The notes under the pieces: model-generated
Told to the model about the DNA's origin: nothing
The model's input: only the letters and a program-made list of their open reading frames with translations
Database searches by the model: none
From: JAEDES01 sp964616405
Lineage (GTDB): Bacteria; Bacillota_I; Bacilli_A; RF39; UBA660
Direction: 5' to 3'
Assembly (NCBI GenBank): GCA_964616405.1
Contig: CAZTRE010000010.1
Coordinates: 1 to 34,551, forward strand
DNA length: 34,551 nt
Program-made: the position numbers and the translations under genes
Part shown: positions 8,483-17,348 of the stretch, one piece after another
Position numbering within the stretch: the first letter of the stretch is position 1
Layout of the letters: each line of letters begins with the position of its first letter

Positions 8483-9016
8483 CTACTTTTCATTCAAAAT
8501 TTCATACATTTCTCTTTTTTCATTGTTGTAGAATTCTTTTCTCTTATATCTCCATAACAATGCTACTATATTAGAAGGAAAAGATCCCACTAACTGATTA
8601 AAAACAACCACACTATCGTTATAAAATTTTGTGCAGCCAACAATAGCTTCTTCGTTACTATTAATGTCATCCATTATTGATACAATAGTTTCACTTTTAA
8701 ATAACTTTTCATTATCATCAAGTATTTTATTAAGTGCGGTATGACATTCCTTTAAACTATTATTCATTTCAAAGTGATTAATTTGACTCTCCTTTAAAAA
8801 ATCAACTTCCTCAAGAAATTCTTTTAATTTAAGTTCTTTTTTTATAATAGATCTTGTTCTATCTAACAATTCAATTTTTTTCTTTAACAAAACCTCAATA
8901 TTATTTTCCGCTTCATCAATTTTTATAATTGCAAATCTAAATTTATTATAATTAACAATTATAGTTATCAAAATAATTAAAATTACAGCCGTAGCCCCAA
9001 GAATTATATATAACAT
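8483..9016 (-). CDS. LemA-like single-pass membrane protein
   Basis: 177 residues: one N-terminal transmembrane segment (about 2-24) followed by a long helical, charged region and the block YNDSVVVFNQLVGSFPSNIVA, cut here as FNQLVGSFPSNIVA, which resembles the LemA signature (YN..V..YN....SFPSN..A). The biochemical role of LemA proteins is not established. The ATG has GAGGTG 6 nt upstream and a good promoter in front. It heads a two-gene unit with pta; the reason for that pairing is unclear. Confidence 0.75.
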   Translation of the reverse strand: MLYIILGATAVILIILITIIVNYNKFRFAIIKIDEAENNIEVLLKKKIELLDRTRSIIKKELKLKEFLEEVDFLKESQINHFEMNNSLKECHTALNKILDDNEKLFKSETIVSIMDDINSNEEAIVGCTKFYNDSVVVFNQLVGSFPSNIVALLWRYKRKEFYNNEKREMYEILNEK

Positions 9017-9039
9017 ATCATCACCTCAATACTACGATA

Positions 9040-9068
9040 ATTATATCAAACTCTCATGCTTTTAACAA
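9040..9068 (-). promoter_or_regulatory. Promoter of the lemA-like/pta unit
   Basis: On the minus strand TTGTTA and TATAAT are separated by 17 bp. The start codon of the LemA-like gene is ~24 bp downstream of the -10 box. Confidence 0.7.
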
Positions 9069-9087
9069 TTAAATATTACCAAAAAAA

Positions 9088-11061
9088 TTATGCTCCATAG
9101 TCCTCTTCTATCATTTCATCAAAAACAGGATCAGTAGCCGTAGGTTCAGTACCTTTAATAAAATACATTAACTTTTTTCGTTGATTAGCATCTGTCACTG
9201 GTTTTCCTGAGATTGGATCAACAAAAACCCCTGAAACATTTTTCGGAATGTCATACCAAGTATCTTCATCAGATTTTCCTTCTTCTACAGCTTCAATTGA
9301 TTTGTACCAAATATTTTGAGCATATTTATATTCAGTCGTATTTAAATTCCTACTATCGTCATACCCCACCCAAACTGCACATAAAACATCATTATTAAAT
9401 CCAATATTCCAATTATCAGCATAGGTAGTTCCACTCTTTAAGGCATATTTATGGGTAAGTTTAGAAGAAAGTCCAATTGCTGTCGGATAATTATAATCAA
9501 TAAATAAAGGATCATAAGTAACAGTTAACATATTATTTAAAATAAATACAATACTTGGATTAAGTACCAAATCCTTTTCTTCTTTTGCTTCATATAAAAC
9601 ATTTCCTTTAGCATCAACAACCTTTTCAATCAAATGAGGTTTAACTTTATATCCTAAATTGGCAAAAGCTGAGTATCCTGCGGCCATTTCAATAATACTA
9701 ATTTCATTTGTCCCAAGTGGCAACGAGGGAACCGCCTCTAAAGGAGCGGTAATCCCAACTCTTTTAGCTACATTAATTAATGCCTCATCTCCAAGAAACA
9801 AATGAGTCTTAACTGCATAAATATTTTCTGAATAGGCAACAGCGGCGGCCATTGAGATAGGTTTATTTCCATAAGTACCATTATAATTTTGTGGAGAATA
9901 TTCTTCTTGATTATTGAATGTAAAAGTAGTAGCTTCGCTTGTAAAAGCACTACTGGTAGTAAAACCACTTTCCAAAGCGGCATAATATAAATATGGTTTC
10001 ATCGTCGAACCGACTTGTCTTACCGAATCAGTAGCTCTATTATAAGATGATTTATTGTAATCTCTTCCGCCAACTAAAGCAATTATTCCTCCCGTCTTTG
10101 GATCTATCATCACAGCCGAAGTTTGAATTTCTGACTCGTCTGGAATATTTTCTTTAATATTTTTTTCTAATTCTTTTTGCGCCTCAACGTCAAGATGTGT
10201 ATATATTTTTAATCCCTTAATATCATTGTAAGACTCAGGAATAGTATCAATGGATTTAAGTTCTTTAATAACAGCATCGTGATAATACATTAAAGTAGAT
10301 AATTCCTTTTTTTCATTATTTCCCACAAGATTTAATTCACTATTATAGGCATCTTTCCTCTCTTTTTCAGTAATAACGCCATTTTTAACCATTAGACTTA
10401 AAATAGTAGATTGTCTCTTTTTAGCCAAATCATAATTTATTAAAGGAGAATAATTTGATGGTGACTTAGGTATACCTGTCAGCATGCTAGCCTCCGCTAA
10501 CGTTAAATCTTTGGCTGACTTGTTAAAATAATATTTGCTTGCATTTTCAATACCATATTTCCCGTGACCATAATTAATAGTATTTAAATACCCCTCCAAA
10601 ATTTCATCCTTTGAATAGTTTGCCTCAATTCTCAAAGTATACCACAATTCATCCCATTTTCTTTTCCAGGTTTTATCAAAATCTAAAAATAGATTTTTGG
10701 CATATTGTTGGGTAATTGTAGAAGCTCCCTGTATTGTATCCCCTGCCTTTATATTAATGTAACTAGCTTTCATAATTCTTAAAAAGTCAAACCCAAAATG
10801 TTTATAAAAGTTTTTATCCTCCGTAGAAATAGTAGCCTCTATTAAATAGGGAGATATATCTTTCAAATTAACCCATTCTTTAGTCTCATTTCCTTTAAAA
10901 AAAACATTATTATTTATATCATAAAGACTCATACTATTAGCAGTATTGATTTGCACTTTTGGCGAAAATTTTACATATAAAAAGGAACATCCTATACCAA
11001 CAATTCCCAAAATAATAATAAATCTAATAAATTTAACCATAAAATTTCTTTTTTTCTTCAT
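9088..11061 (-). CDS. Class A penicillin-binding protein (PBP1A-type)
   Basis: 657 residues from the ATG at 11061, which has AAAGGA 8 nt upstream; a longer start at 11100 lacks such a site. One N-terminal membrane helix (about 8-30) precedes a GT51 glycosyltransferase domain (STEDKNFYKHFGFD, GASTITQQYAKNL) and a transpeptidase domain with SxxK as STMK (Ser near 352), SxN as SEN and KTG as KSGT. It polymerises and cross-links peptidoglycan outside the membrane. The C-terminus is acidic. It has no gene partner on its strand and is divergent from the ywiB-argS unit. Which of the several class A PBPs it corresponds to cannot be decided. Confidence 0.93.
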   Translation of the reverse strand: MKKKRNFMVKFIRFIIILGIVGIGCSFLYVKFSPKVQINTANSMSLYDINNNVFFKGNETKEWVNLKDISPYLIEATISTEDKNFYKHFGFDFLRIMKASYINIKAGDTIQGASTITQQYAKNLFLDFDKTWKRKWDELWYTLRIEANYSKDEILEGYLNTINYGHGKYGIENASKYYFNKSAKDLTLAEASMLTGIPKSPSNYSPLINYDLAKKRQSTILSLMVKNGVITEKERKDAYNSELNLVGNNEKKELSTLMYYHDAVIKELKSIDTIPESYNDIKGLKIYTHLDVEAQKELEKNIKENIPDESEIQTSAVMIDPKTGGIIALVGGRDYNKSSYNRATDSVRQVGSTMKPYLYYAALESGFTTSSAFTSEATTFTFNNQEEYSPQNYNGTYGNKPISMAAAVAYSENIYAVKTHLFLGDEALINVAKRVGITAPLEAVPSLPLGTNEISIIEMAAGYSAFANLGYKVKPHLIEKVVDAKGNVLYEAKEEKDLVLNPSIVFILNNMLTVTYDPLFIDYNYPTAIGLSSKLTHKYALKSGTTYADNWNIGFNNDVLCAVWVGYDDSRNLNTTEYKYAQNIWYKSIEAVEEGKSDEDTWYDIPKNVSGVFVDPISGKPVTDANQRKKLMYFIKGTEPTATDPVFDEMIEEDYGA

Positions 11062-11130
11062 AAAATCAATCCTTTTACTATTATTATTAAAGTTCAACAA
11101 TCAAAATATGTATGAAAAAATAAATAATTA

Positions 11131-11139
11131 TGGTATAAT
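11131..11139 (+). promoter_or_regulatory. Extended -10 promoter for ywiB-argS
   Basis: TGGTATAAT: a TG dinucleotide one base before a consensus TATAAT (11134-11139), about 30 bp before the ATG at 11170. The -35 region is weak, as is usual for extended -10 promoters. Confidence 0.6.
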
Positions 11140-11169
11140 CTAAACAGGAATTTGAAGTAGGTGACTTTT

Positions 11170-11529
11170 ATGTCTAAAATGAATATTCACACGATATTAA
11201 AAACTCAAGAAAAAACATATGAATATAATGTTCCCGCTATTTTTAGAGATGATGATAAGATTATTATTTATAAGGAACAGGATGAACAACGTACAACGGC
11301 ATCATTTAATTATCAAACTAAAGAGCTAATTAGAGAAAATGATTCTCTAAAAATGGTTTATCTTTTTAATAAAGGCAAAAATTCCCGAGGAACTATTTAC
11401 ATTAAAGAACTAGGGAGAACATTTGATCTTACTCTTAATACCAGTGATATTAAGAGAAATGGTCAAAATATAGAAATAATATTTTCGGTTGAAGGACAAC
11501 CATTTAATTATAAAATTGAGGTGAAATAA
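11170..11529 (+). CDS. DUF1934 family protein (YwiB-like)
   Basis: 119 residues, predicted beta-rich, with no signal peptide or membrane segment. Repeating strand-like patterns (IIIYKEQDEQRTTASF, RGTIYIKELG) fit the small calycin-like barrel predicted for DUF1934. It lies directly before argS with 1 bp between them, as ywiB does in Bacillus. The function is unknown. ATG 11170 is chosen over GTG 11161 because AGGTG lies 6 nt before it. GAGGTG near its end serves as the ribosome site for argS. Confidence 0.8.
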   Translation: MSKMNIHTILKTQEKTYEYNVPAIFRDDDKIIIYKEQDEQRTTASFNYQTKELIRENDSLKMVYLFNKGKNSRGTIYIKELGRTFDLTLNTSDIKRNGQNIEIIFSVEGQPFNYKIEVK

Positions 11530-11530
11530 T

Positions 11531-13279
11531 ATGAGCATAATAAAAAAATTAACAAGAGATTTACAAGATTTAGTAAAACAAGCTGGTTATGAAGCAGAAA
11601 ATTTGGTTTTACAACCATCAGGAAGAAGAGATTTAGGACAATACCAAATAAATGATGCGATGACTTTAGCTAAAAAATATGGTAAAAATCCTAGAATAAT
11701 TGCAGAAGATATTAAAAAGGTTTTAGATGAAGATAATAGATTTACAAATATTAATATTGCAGGACCAGGTTTCATCAATATTACTTTAACTGATGAATAT
11801 TTAGTCGAAATATTAAATACAATTGCTAGTGACATTAATACAAATATTGATAAAGAAAATCCCAAAAAAATAATTATTGACTATGGTGGTGCCAATGTAG
11901 CAAAATCACTTCATGTAGGGCACTTAAGAAGCGCTAATATTGGTGAAGCATTAAAAAGACTAGCTAAACTTTTAGGACATGAGGTTCTAGGAGATGCTCA
12001 TTTAGGAGACTACGGACGTCCTCTAGGTTTGGTTGTTCTAGAAATTAAGAAGATGTATCCAGATTTACCTTTCTTTGATGAGACATATACTGGTAATTTT
12101 GATGAAGTAGAACTTCCAATTACTAACGCTGATTTAGAAAGAATCTATCCTCTTGCCTCAACAAAGTCAAAGGAAGATGAAGCCTATCTTGAGGAAGCAA
12201 GAGAGGTAACAGCTAAAATTCAAAGTAAAACGAGAGGATATTATGATGTATGGAAAAAGATTGTAGAACTTTCAAAAGAGGATATAAAAAAGGTTTATAA
12301 TCAATTAAATGTTTATTACGACTTATGGCTAGGCGAAAGCGACGCCGTAGAGTATTTCGAAGAATTAAATGAAATATTTGAACAAGCTGGCATCTTAGAA
12401 GATAGTGAAGGGGCTAAAATAGTTGAACTAAAAGAAGATACCGATAACGCACCAATGCCTCCATTATTATTTATAAAGTCAAATGGAACACTTTCATATC
12501 AAACAACAGATTTAGCAACTATTTTACAACGTAAAAAAGAATATAATCCAGACGAAATTTGGTATGTAACAGACGGAAGACAAGCCCTACACTTTGAACA
12601 GGTATTTCGTGCGGCCAGACTTGCTAATTTAGTTGATGAAAATGACGTATTAGAACATATTCCTTTTGGAACCATGAATGGTAAAGATGGAAAACCATTT
12701 AAAACAAGAGACGGCGGAACTATGTCTTTGAAGAACCTAATTTCCTTGGTTAATGAAGAAACAATTAAAAAAATTGATCCTGCTTCAGTAACCGAAGAAG
12801 AAAGAAAAGAAATATCTGAAACAGTAGCTATAGCCGCTTTAAAATATGCTGATTTCCTACCTTACCGCGCAACAGATTATGTTTTTGAACTTGAAAAATT
12901 TGCAGACTTAGATGGAAAAACTGGTTCATATATTTTATATTCAACCATAAGAATGAAATCATTACTTGCTAAAGCGAGTGAACTAAAGAAAGAAAAGATG
13001 CATATATTTGGTGGTGAAACTGAAAGAGAAATTGCTTTAACTATTCTAAATTTACCAATAGTTTTAACAAAATCAAAAGAAGTAAAATCGTTAAATGATA
13101 TTGCAGAATACTTATATAAGTTAACCTCTTTATATAATAAATTTTATTCAGAAAATAAAATTTTGATTGAAAATAATCAGAAATTACAAGAATCTTGGTT
13201 AATATTAACTAAACTTGTATATGATATAAATAACCTACTTTTAGATGTATTAGGAATTAAAGTTCCAGAAAAAATGTAA
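11531..13279 (+). CDS. argS: Arginyl-tRNA synthetase
   Basis: 582 residues, class I synthetase. The HIGH motif reads HVGH within ANVAKSLHVGHLRSANIG (near residue 127). The KMSKS loop is replaced by GKPFKTRDGG, normal for many bacterial ArgRS. The N-terminal Add1 domain and the C-terminal helical anticodon-binding domain (YILYSTIRMKSLL) are present. It charges tRNA-Arg. It is co-transcribed with the DUF1934 gene, and a hairpin follows. Confidence 0.97.
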   Translation: MSIIKKLTRDLQDLVKQAGYEAENLVLQPSGRRDLGQYQINDAMTLAKKYGKNPRIIAEDIKKVLDEDNRFTNINIAGPGFINITLTDEYLVEILNTIASDINTNIDKENPKKIIIDYGGANVAKSLHVGHLRSANIGEALKRLAKLLGHEVLGDAHLGDYGRPLGLVVLEIKKMYPDLPFFDETYTGNFDEVELPITNADLERIYPLASTKSKEDEAYLEEAREVTAKIQSKTRGYYDVWKKIVELSKEDIKKVYNQLNVYYDLWLGESDAVEYFEELNEIFEQAGILEDSEGAKIVELKEDTDNAPMPPLLFIKSNGTLSYQTTDLATILQRKKEYNPDEIWYVTDGRQALHFEQVFRAARLANLVDENDVLEHIPFGTMNGKDGKPFKTRDGGTMSLKNLISLVNEETIKKIDPASVTEEERKEISETVAIAALKYADFLPYRATDYVFELEKFADLDGKTGSYILYSTIRMKSLLAKASELKKEKMHIFGGETEREIALTILNLPIVLTKSKEVKSLNDIAEYLYKLTSLYNKFYSENKILIENNQKLQESWLILTKLVYDINNLLLDVLGIKVPEKM

Positions 13280-13311
13280 AAAGTGTTGTATTTAGATTAA
13301 ATCTATGTTAT

Positions 13312-13350
13312 AAGTTTGTTGGCGCTTTTGTGCTAACAAACTTTATTTAT
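13312..13350 (+). terminator. Hairpin terminator after argS
   Basis: AAGTTTGTTGGC and GCTAACAAACTT form a 12-bp stem with an 8-nt loop. The following tail is T-rich but interrupted (TTATTTATT). Confidence 0.7.
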
Positions 13351-13381
13351 TAAACATATAATGTTTTAATAGGAGGTCAAA

Positions 13382-13828
13382 ATGAGTATTAAGAAAATGA
13401 CTAAAGAGGATTTAGAGTTACTATCAAACAAAGATATAACAAATTTAATATTAGAAGAAAGTAAAAAATCGATAAATACAGCCGACCTTTTCAAAAAAAT
13501 AATAAGTCTATTAGAATTACCTGAAAATACATTTGAAAAGAAAATTGGCGATTATTATACAGCCTTATCAACTGATAAAAGATTTATTCTTTTAGAAGAT
13601 GGAACCTGGGATTTAAGAAACCGTCATACCTCTGATAAAATCGTTAAAGTTACAGAAGAGGATGAGGAAGATGAAGAAGACACAGATGATGATAATGAAG
13701 AAGCAACTGATGATTCCCTAGAAGATGGTTTTGATGACAGTGACGATGAAGACTATGATGATGAAACTAATGAAGAATTAAAAGATTTAGTAGTAATAGA
13801 TGAAGATGAATTAGAACTAGAACAATAA
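13382..13828 (+). CDS. rpoE: RNA polymerase delta subunit
   Basis: 148 residues. The N-terminal ~90 residues form the HARE-HTH fold (ADLFKKIISLLEL, GDYYTALSTDKRFILLEDG, WDLRNR). The rest is a highly acidic Asp/Glu tail typical of delta. Delta promotes RNA polymerase recycling and limits non-specific nucleic-acid binding in Firmicutes. AGGAGG precedes the ATG; a TATAAT at 13357-13362 lies inside a short inverted repeat and may be the promoter. The ywiB-argS-rpoE order is conserved in Bacillus. Confidence 0.93.
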   Translation: MSIKKMTKEDLELLSNKDITNLILEESKKSINTADLFKKIISLLELPENTFEKKIGDYYTALSTDKRFILLEDGTWDLRNRHTSDKIVKVTEEDEEDEEDTDDDNEEATDDSLEDGFDDSDDEDYDDETNEELKDLVVIDEDELELEQ

Positions 13829-13841
13829 TCTAGTTTTTTTC
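13815..13841 (+). terminator. Terminator overlapping the end of rpoE
   Basis: AACTAGA and TCTAGTT flank a 7-nt loop that contains the stop codon, followed by a T run. Confidence 0.8.
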
Positions 13842-13853
13842 TTAAAAAGAATA

Positions 13854-13862
13854 TGATATAAT
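13854..13862 (+). promoter_or_regulatory. Extended -10 promoter for prfA-prmC
   Basis: TGATATAAT: TG one base before TATAAT (13857-13862). The -35 position falls in the T run of the rpoE terminator. Confidence 0.55.
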
Positions 13863-13897
13863 ACAACTGATTACCAAGAAAGAATAGGGTGAAAAAT

Positions 13898-14959
13898 ATG
13901 ATAGAAAGATTAGATGCTACGTTGGAAAAGTATAATCAACTAGAACAAGAGTTAACAAAACCAGAGGTTTTAGGTGATATAAAAAAAACACGTGAATATT
14001 CTAAGGAGATGGCTGCCTTAGAAGATATTGTCGCTTGCTATAAACGTTATAAAAAAGTTTTAGAAGACATCGAAAGTACTAAAGAGATGACAAAAGATCC
14101 AGAATTAGGAGAGATGGCCAAAGAAGAGCTAAAGAGCTTAGAAGAGGAAAAAACTAAATTAGATGGTGAGTTAGAGATTCTTTTAATTCCAAAAGATCCT
14201 AACGATGATAAAAATGTAGTTATGGAAATTCGTGGAGCAGCCGGTGGTGATGAAGCTAATATCTTTGCTGGGGACTTATTTAGAATGTATACGAGATATG
14301 CAGAAAAACAGGGCTTTTCTTATCAAGTTTATAATTCTGTTGAAGGAACAGCTGGCGGTTTTAGTCAAATTGAATTCATTATTAAAGGTACAAATGCTTA
14401 TTCATTATTAAAATATGAAAGTGGTTCTCATAGAGTACAACGTGTTCCAGTAACTGAAGCGAATGGTAGGTTACAAACTTCTACTGCGACAGTTTTAGTT
14501 ATGCCAGAAGCAGATGATGATATTGATATCCAAATCAATCCAAATGATTTAAGAATCGATATTTATCGTTCCAGCGGATGTGGTGGACAAGGAGTAAATA
14601 CAACAGATTCTGCTGTAAGAATAACTCACTTACCTACAAATACTGTAGTAACATGCCAAAATGAACGAAGTCAAATTCAAAATAAAGAACAAGCAATGAA
14701 AGTATTAAAAACAAGACTTTATGAATTGGAATTACAAAAACAATTAGAAGAAGCAGGGGAAGCACGTCGTAGTAAAATTGGAACTGGAGATCGTGCCGAA
14801 AAAATAAGGACTTATAATTATCCACAAAATAGAGTTACGGATCACAGAATTGGCTTTACAACTAAGAACCTTGATCGTGTAATGGATGGAGACTTAGCAG
14901 ATGTAATTGATGCTTTAATCCAAGAAGATCAAAAAAGAAAACTCCAGGGAGAAGAGTAG
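13898..14959 (+). CDS. prfA: Peptide chain release factor 1
   Basis: 353 residues. The stop-codon-reading tripeptide is PVT (RVPVTEANGRLQTST), the RF1 form (RF2 has SPF). The peptidyl-hydrolysis loop is GCGGQGVN, with the Gln near residue 230. RF1 recognises UAA and UAG, the only two stops used by the genes called here. ATG 13898 follows AGGGTG by 7 nt; the in-frame GTG at 13889 overlaps that site. prmC, whose product methylates the GGQ glutamine, follows 11 bp later. Confidence 0.97.
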   Translation: MIERLDATLEKYNQLEQELTKPEVLGDIKKTREYSKEMAALEDIVACYKRYKKVLEDIESTKEMTKDPELGEMAKEELKSLEEEKTKLDGELEILLIPKDPNDDKNVVMEIRGAAGGDEANIFAGDLFRMYTRYAEKQGFSYQVYNSVEGTAGGFSQIEFIIKGTNAYSLLKYESGSHRVQRVPVTEANGRLQTSTATVLVMPEADDDIDIQINPNDLRIDIYRSSGCGGQGVNTTDSAVRITHLPTNTVVTCQNERSQIQNKEQAMKVLKTRLYELELQKQLEEAGEARRSKIGTGDRAEKIRTYNYPQNRVTDHRIGFTTKNLDRVMDGDLADVIDALIQEDQKRKLQGEE

Positions 14960-14970
14960 GAGATGTAAGC

Positions 14971-15795
14971 ATGCGAGTAGAAGATTTACTAGTATATGGA
15001 AAAAGTTATGGACATTCCGACATTATTAAAATATTACTCGCTGAACTTTTAGGTTTTAATCCCTTAGAGTTATTAAATCATCTGAGTGATGAAGTTTCAG
15101 AAGAAAAAGTTAACATATATAAAAAAGAAATAGAGGCTTTGAAACAAGGAAAGCCTCTCCAATATGTCTTAGGAAACGTAAATTTTTATGGCGAAGTATA
15201 TGATATCAACGAAAATGTTTTAATTCCTCGCTTTGAAACAGAAGAATTAGTGGAAAATACAATTAAATATATTCAAAAATTTTTCCACTATCCTGTTGAT
15301 ATAATAGATTTAGGTTGTGGAAGTGGTGTTATTGGTTTAACTCTAGAAAAAAAAGTTTCCACAAAATCTGTGGATTTAGTAGACATAAGCACAGAAGCCT
15401 TAGAAGTTACCCACAGAAATTGTGAAAAACATAATTCCAAAGCTAATTTAATCCACAGCGATATGTTTAAAAACATTGCTGGCAAGTATGACGTAATTAT
15501 TAGTAACCCACCATATATAAAGACAACGGAAGAAATAGAAGATATAGTCAAAAACAATGAACCACAGCTTGCTTTATATGCTGGAGATGATGGACTAGAT
15601 TGTTATAAAAAAATATTGCAAGACGTTAATATACATATGAAAGAGAGATGTTTAATTGCATTTGAAATTGGTATGACACAAGCCGCTGATATAACAAATC
15701 TTGCTTATAAATATTTAACAGATATAAAAGTTGAAGTAAAAAAAGACTTATCAGGAAAAGATAGAATGTTATTTATTTTTAAAAATCTTGAATAA
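14971..15795 (+). CDS. prmC: Release factor glutamine N5-methyltransferase
   Basis: 274 residues. The N-terminal helical domain recognises the release factor, and the SAM domain has DLGCGSGVIGL and the catalytic NPPYIKT. It methylates the Gln of the GGQ loop in RF1 and RF2, raising termination efficiency. AGGAG precedes the ATG. The pairing with prfA is universal in Bacilli. A terminator-like hairpin between this gene and spoIIR overlaps the spoIIR ribosome site. Confidence 0.96.
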   Translation: MRVEDLLVYGKSYGHSDIIKILLAELLGFNPLELLNHLSDEVSEEKVNIYKKEIEALKQGKPLQYVLGNVNFYGEVYDINENVLIPRFETEELVENTIKYIQKFFHYPVDIIDLGCGSGVIGLTLEKKVSTKSVDLVDISTEALEVTHRNCEKHNSKANLIHSDMFKNIAGKYDVIISNPPYIKTTEEIEDIVKNNEPQLALYAGDDGLDCYKKILQDVNIHMKERCLIAFEIGMTQAADITNLAYKYLTDIKVEVKKDLSGKDRMLFIFKNLE

Positions 15796-15805
15796 AAATA
15801 GCATT

Positions 15806-15839
15806 AAAACCTCACTATTAAAATGAAAGTGAGGTTTTT
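15806..15839 (+). terminator. Hairpin between prmC and spoIIR that covers the spoIIR ribosome site
   Basis: AAAACCTCACT and AGTGAGGTTTT form an 11-bp stem followed by T residues. The 3' arm contains GTGAGG, which lies 7 nt before the spoIIR ATG and is its only plausible Shine-Dalgarno sequence. The hairpin may both end prmC transcripts and block spoIIR translation on read-through. Confidence 0.75.
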
Positions 15840-15841
15840 CA

Positions 15842-16363
15842 ATGAAAAAATTAACAATTATAGTTTTTATTATAGTAACAATTCTTTGCATTAATAAAAA
15901 AGAGGTGCTTACAATTCCAAAGGACGCTATTCGTTTCCGTGTAATAGCAAATAGTAACAACCCAGAAGACCAAGCTACTAAAAAGAAAGTAGTAACCAAT
16001 TTAAACAAAACAATTAAAAAAATAGAGTTTACTCCTAAAGATATTACCTCATCACGAAAAATAATAAAGAATTCTATCCCCGAGTTTAGTAAAGTAGTTG
16101 AAGAGACGCTTCAAGATCTAAACTCACAACAAAATTATAGGATAAATTATGGTAAAAACTATTTCCCGGAAAAAAAATACAAAGGCATCAAGTATGAAGC
16201 AGGAGAATATGAATCTTTAGTAATTACATTAGGAGATGGATTAGGAGACAACTTTTGGTGTATCTTATTTCCACCTTTATGTTTACTAGAAGCTGAAGAG
16301 GATGAGACATCAGAGGTTGAGTATACTTCTTTTATAAAGGAAATAATAAATAAGTACTTCTAA
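15842..16363 (+). CDS. spoIIR: Stage II sporulation protein R
   Basis: 173 residues: a short N-terminal hydrophobic segment (about 4-18), then the SpoIIR core with FRVIANSNNPEDQ, NYFPEKKYKGIKYEAGEY and LGDGLGDNFWCILFPPLC. In Bacillus SpoIIR is made in the forespore, secreted into the intermembrane space and triggers SpoIIGA to process pro-sigma E. Its conserved place after prfA-prmC supports the call. The ATG's ribosome site is locked in a hairpin. Its presence suggests sporulation or recent ancestry of it. Confidence 0.9.
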   Translation: MKKLTIIVFIIVTILCINKKEVLTIPKDAIRFRVIANSNNPEDQATKKKVVTNLNKTIKKIEFTPKDITSSRKIIKNSIPEFSKVVEETLQDLNSQQNYRINYGKNYFPEKKYKGIKYEAGEYESLVITLGDGLGDNFWCILFPPLCLLEAEEDETSEVEYTSFIKEIINKYF

Positions 16364-16382
16364 AATTAAATTGAATAAAATA

Positions 16383-16463
16383 CTTATGAGTAGATTATAT
16401 CTTTACGTTTGCTTGACGCCAAAATGGTTGATTTAATTGACAAACCAACTAGTTTCTCATAAG
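16383..16463 (+). promoter_or_regulatory. Unexplained structured leader before fba
   Basis: An outer stem closes about 80 nt: CTTATGAG-TAG (16383-16393) with CTA-GTTT-CTCATAAG (16449-16463), where GTTT is a bulge. Inside, GTTTG (16407-16411) can pair with CAAAC (16441-16445), while TGGTT (16425-16429) competes for the overlapping AACCA (16443-16447). The leader ends 20 nt before the fba start. There is no T run, so it is not a simple terminator. I do not recognise a known riboswitch class in it. Confidence 0.4.
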
Positions 16464-16483
16464 ATTAAAGTGGGTGATGATAA

Positions 16484-17329
16484 ATGTTAGTAAACTTCAA
16501 AGAGATGTTAAACAAAGCTAAATTAAAACATTATGCAGTCCCACAATTTAATATAAATAATTTAGAGTGGACAAAATATATACTGGAAGAATGTAGAGAC
16601 TTAAATATACCTGTAATTTTAGGCGTAAGCGAGGGAGCAGCCAAATATATGGGTGGATTTAAAGTTGTTGCTGCAATGGTAAGAGAATTAGTTATTTCAT
16701 TAAATGTAGAAACTCCAGTATGCCTTCACCTAGACCATGGTACATCAAAAGAATCATGCATTAAGGCAATAGATGCCGGATTTACATCGGTCATGATTGA
16801 TGCATCAAAACATGAATTAGACGAAAATATTAGAATAACAAAAGAAGTAGTAGAATATGCCCATTCTAGAGATATAAGTGTTGAAGCTGAAGTAGGACAT
16901 ATCGGTGGGGCAGAAGATAATATAACAGCAACCAATACTAATGCCACGTTAGAAGATTGCAAAATTTTATATGAAAATACCCAAATTGATTCATTAGCCC
17001 CAGCACTAGGAAGTGTTCACGGTTTTTATAAGGGTGAACCAAATTTAGATTTTAATACAATGCAAACTATTAATGAAAATCTACCAATTCCACTAGTACT
17101 TCATGGTGGAACAGGTATTCCAGAAGATAAAATAGCTAAAGCGATTAGCTGTGGTATCTCAAAAATAAACATTAATACTGATTTACAAGCAGTGTGGAGT
17201 AATGCAGTAAGAAAAAAAATAGATAGTGATAAAGATGTATATGATCCACGCAAAATTATAGGTAGCGGTGAACAAGCAATGAAAGAAAGAATCAAAGAAT
17301 TAGTTACTCTTTTTAACACGAGCTTATAA
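16484..17329 (+). CDS. fba: Class II fructose-bisphosphate aldolase
   Basis: 281 residues, zinc-dependent aldolase family. Visible motifs are HLDHGTS (catalytic Asp and zinc His), EAEVGHIGG, LHGGTGIPE and KININTDLQ. It cleaves fructose 1,6-bisphosphate in glycolysis; members of the same family also act on tagatose or 5-keto-gluconate phosphates, and the short length (281 against ~285-290) does not separate them. A GGGTGA site lies before the ATG. It is followed closely by murA. Confidence 0.92.
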   Translation: MLVNFKEMLNKAKLKHYAVPQFNINNLEWTKYILEECRDLNIPVILGVSEGAAKYMGGFKVVAAMVRELVISLNVETPVCLHLDHGTSKESCIKAIDAGFTSVMIDASKHELDENIRITKEVVEYAHSRDISVEAEVGHIGGAEDNITATNTNATLEDCKILYENTQIDSLAPALGSVHGFYKGEPNLDFNTMQTINENLPIPLVLHGGTGIPEDKIAKAISCGISKININTDLQAVWSNAVRKKIDSDKDVYDPRKIIGSGEQAMKERIKELVTLFNTSL

Positions 17330-17348
17330 AAAAAGTGGAGGTAAAATA

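Noticed and set aside
9213..11143. Small open frames on the + strand within the PBP gene
   Set aside because: They are shadows of the PBP coding sequence with no ribosome sites or recognisable products.
13898..14959. Reassignment of AGG from Arg, as reported for some uncultured Bacilli
   Set aside because: AGG codes the conserved Arg in the RF1 block NGRLQTS and fits Arg in other genes, so the standard meaning holds here.
16383..16463. Purine-type riboswitch before fba
   Set aside because: The general outline is similar but the conserved three-way junction sequences are not present.
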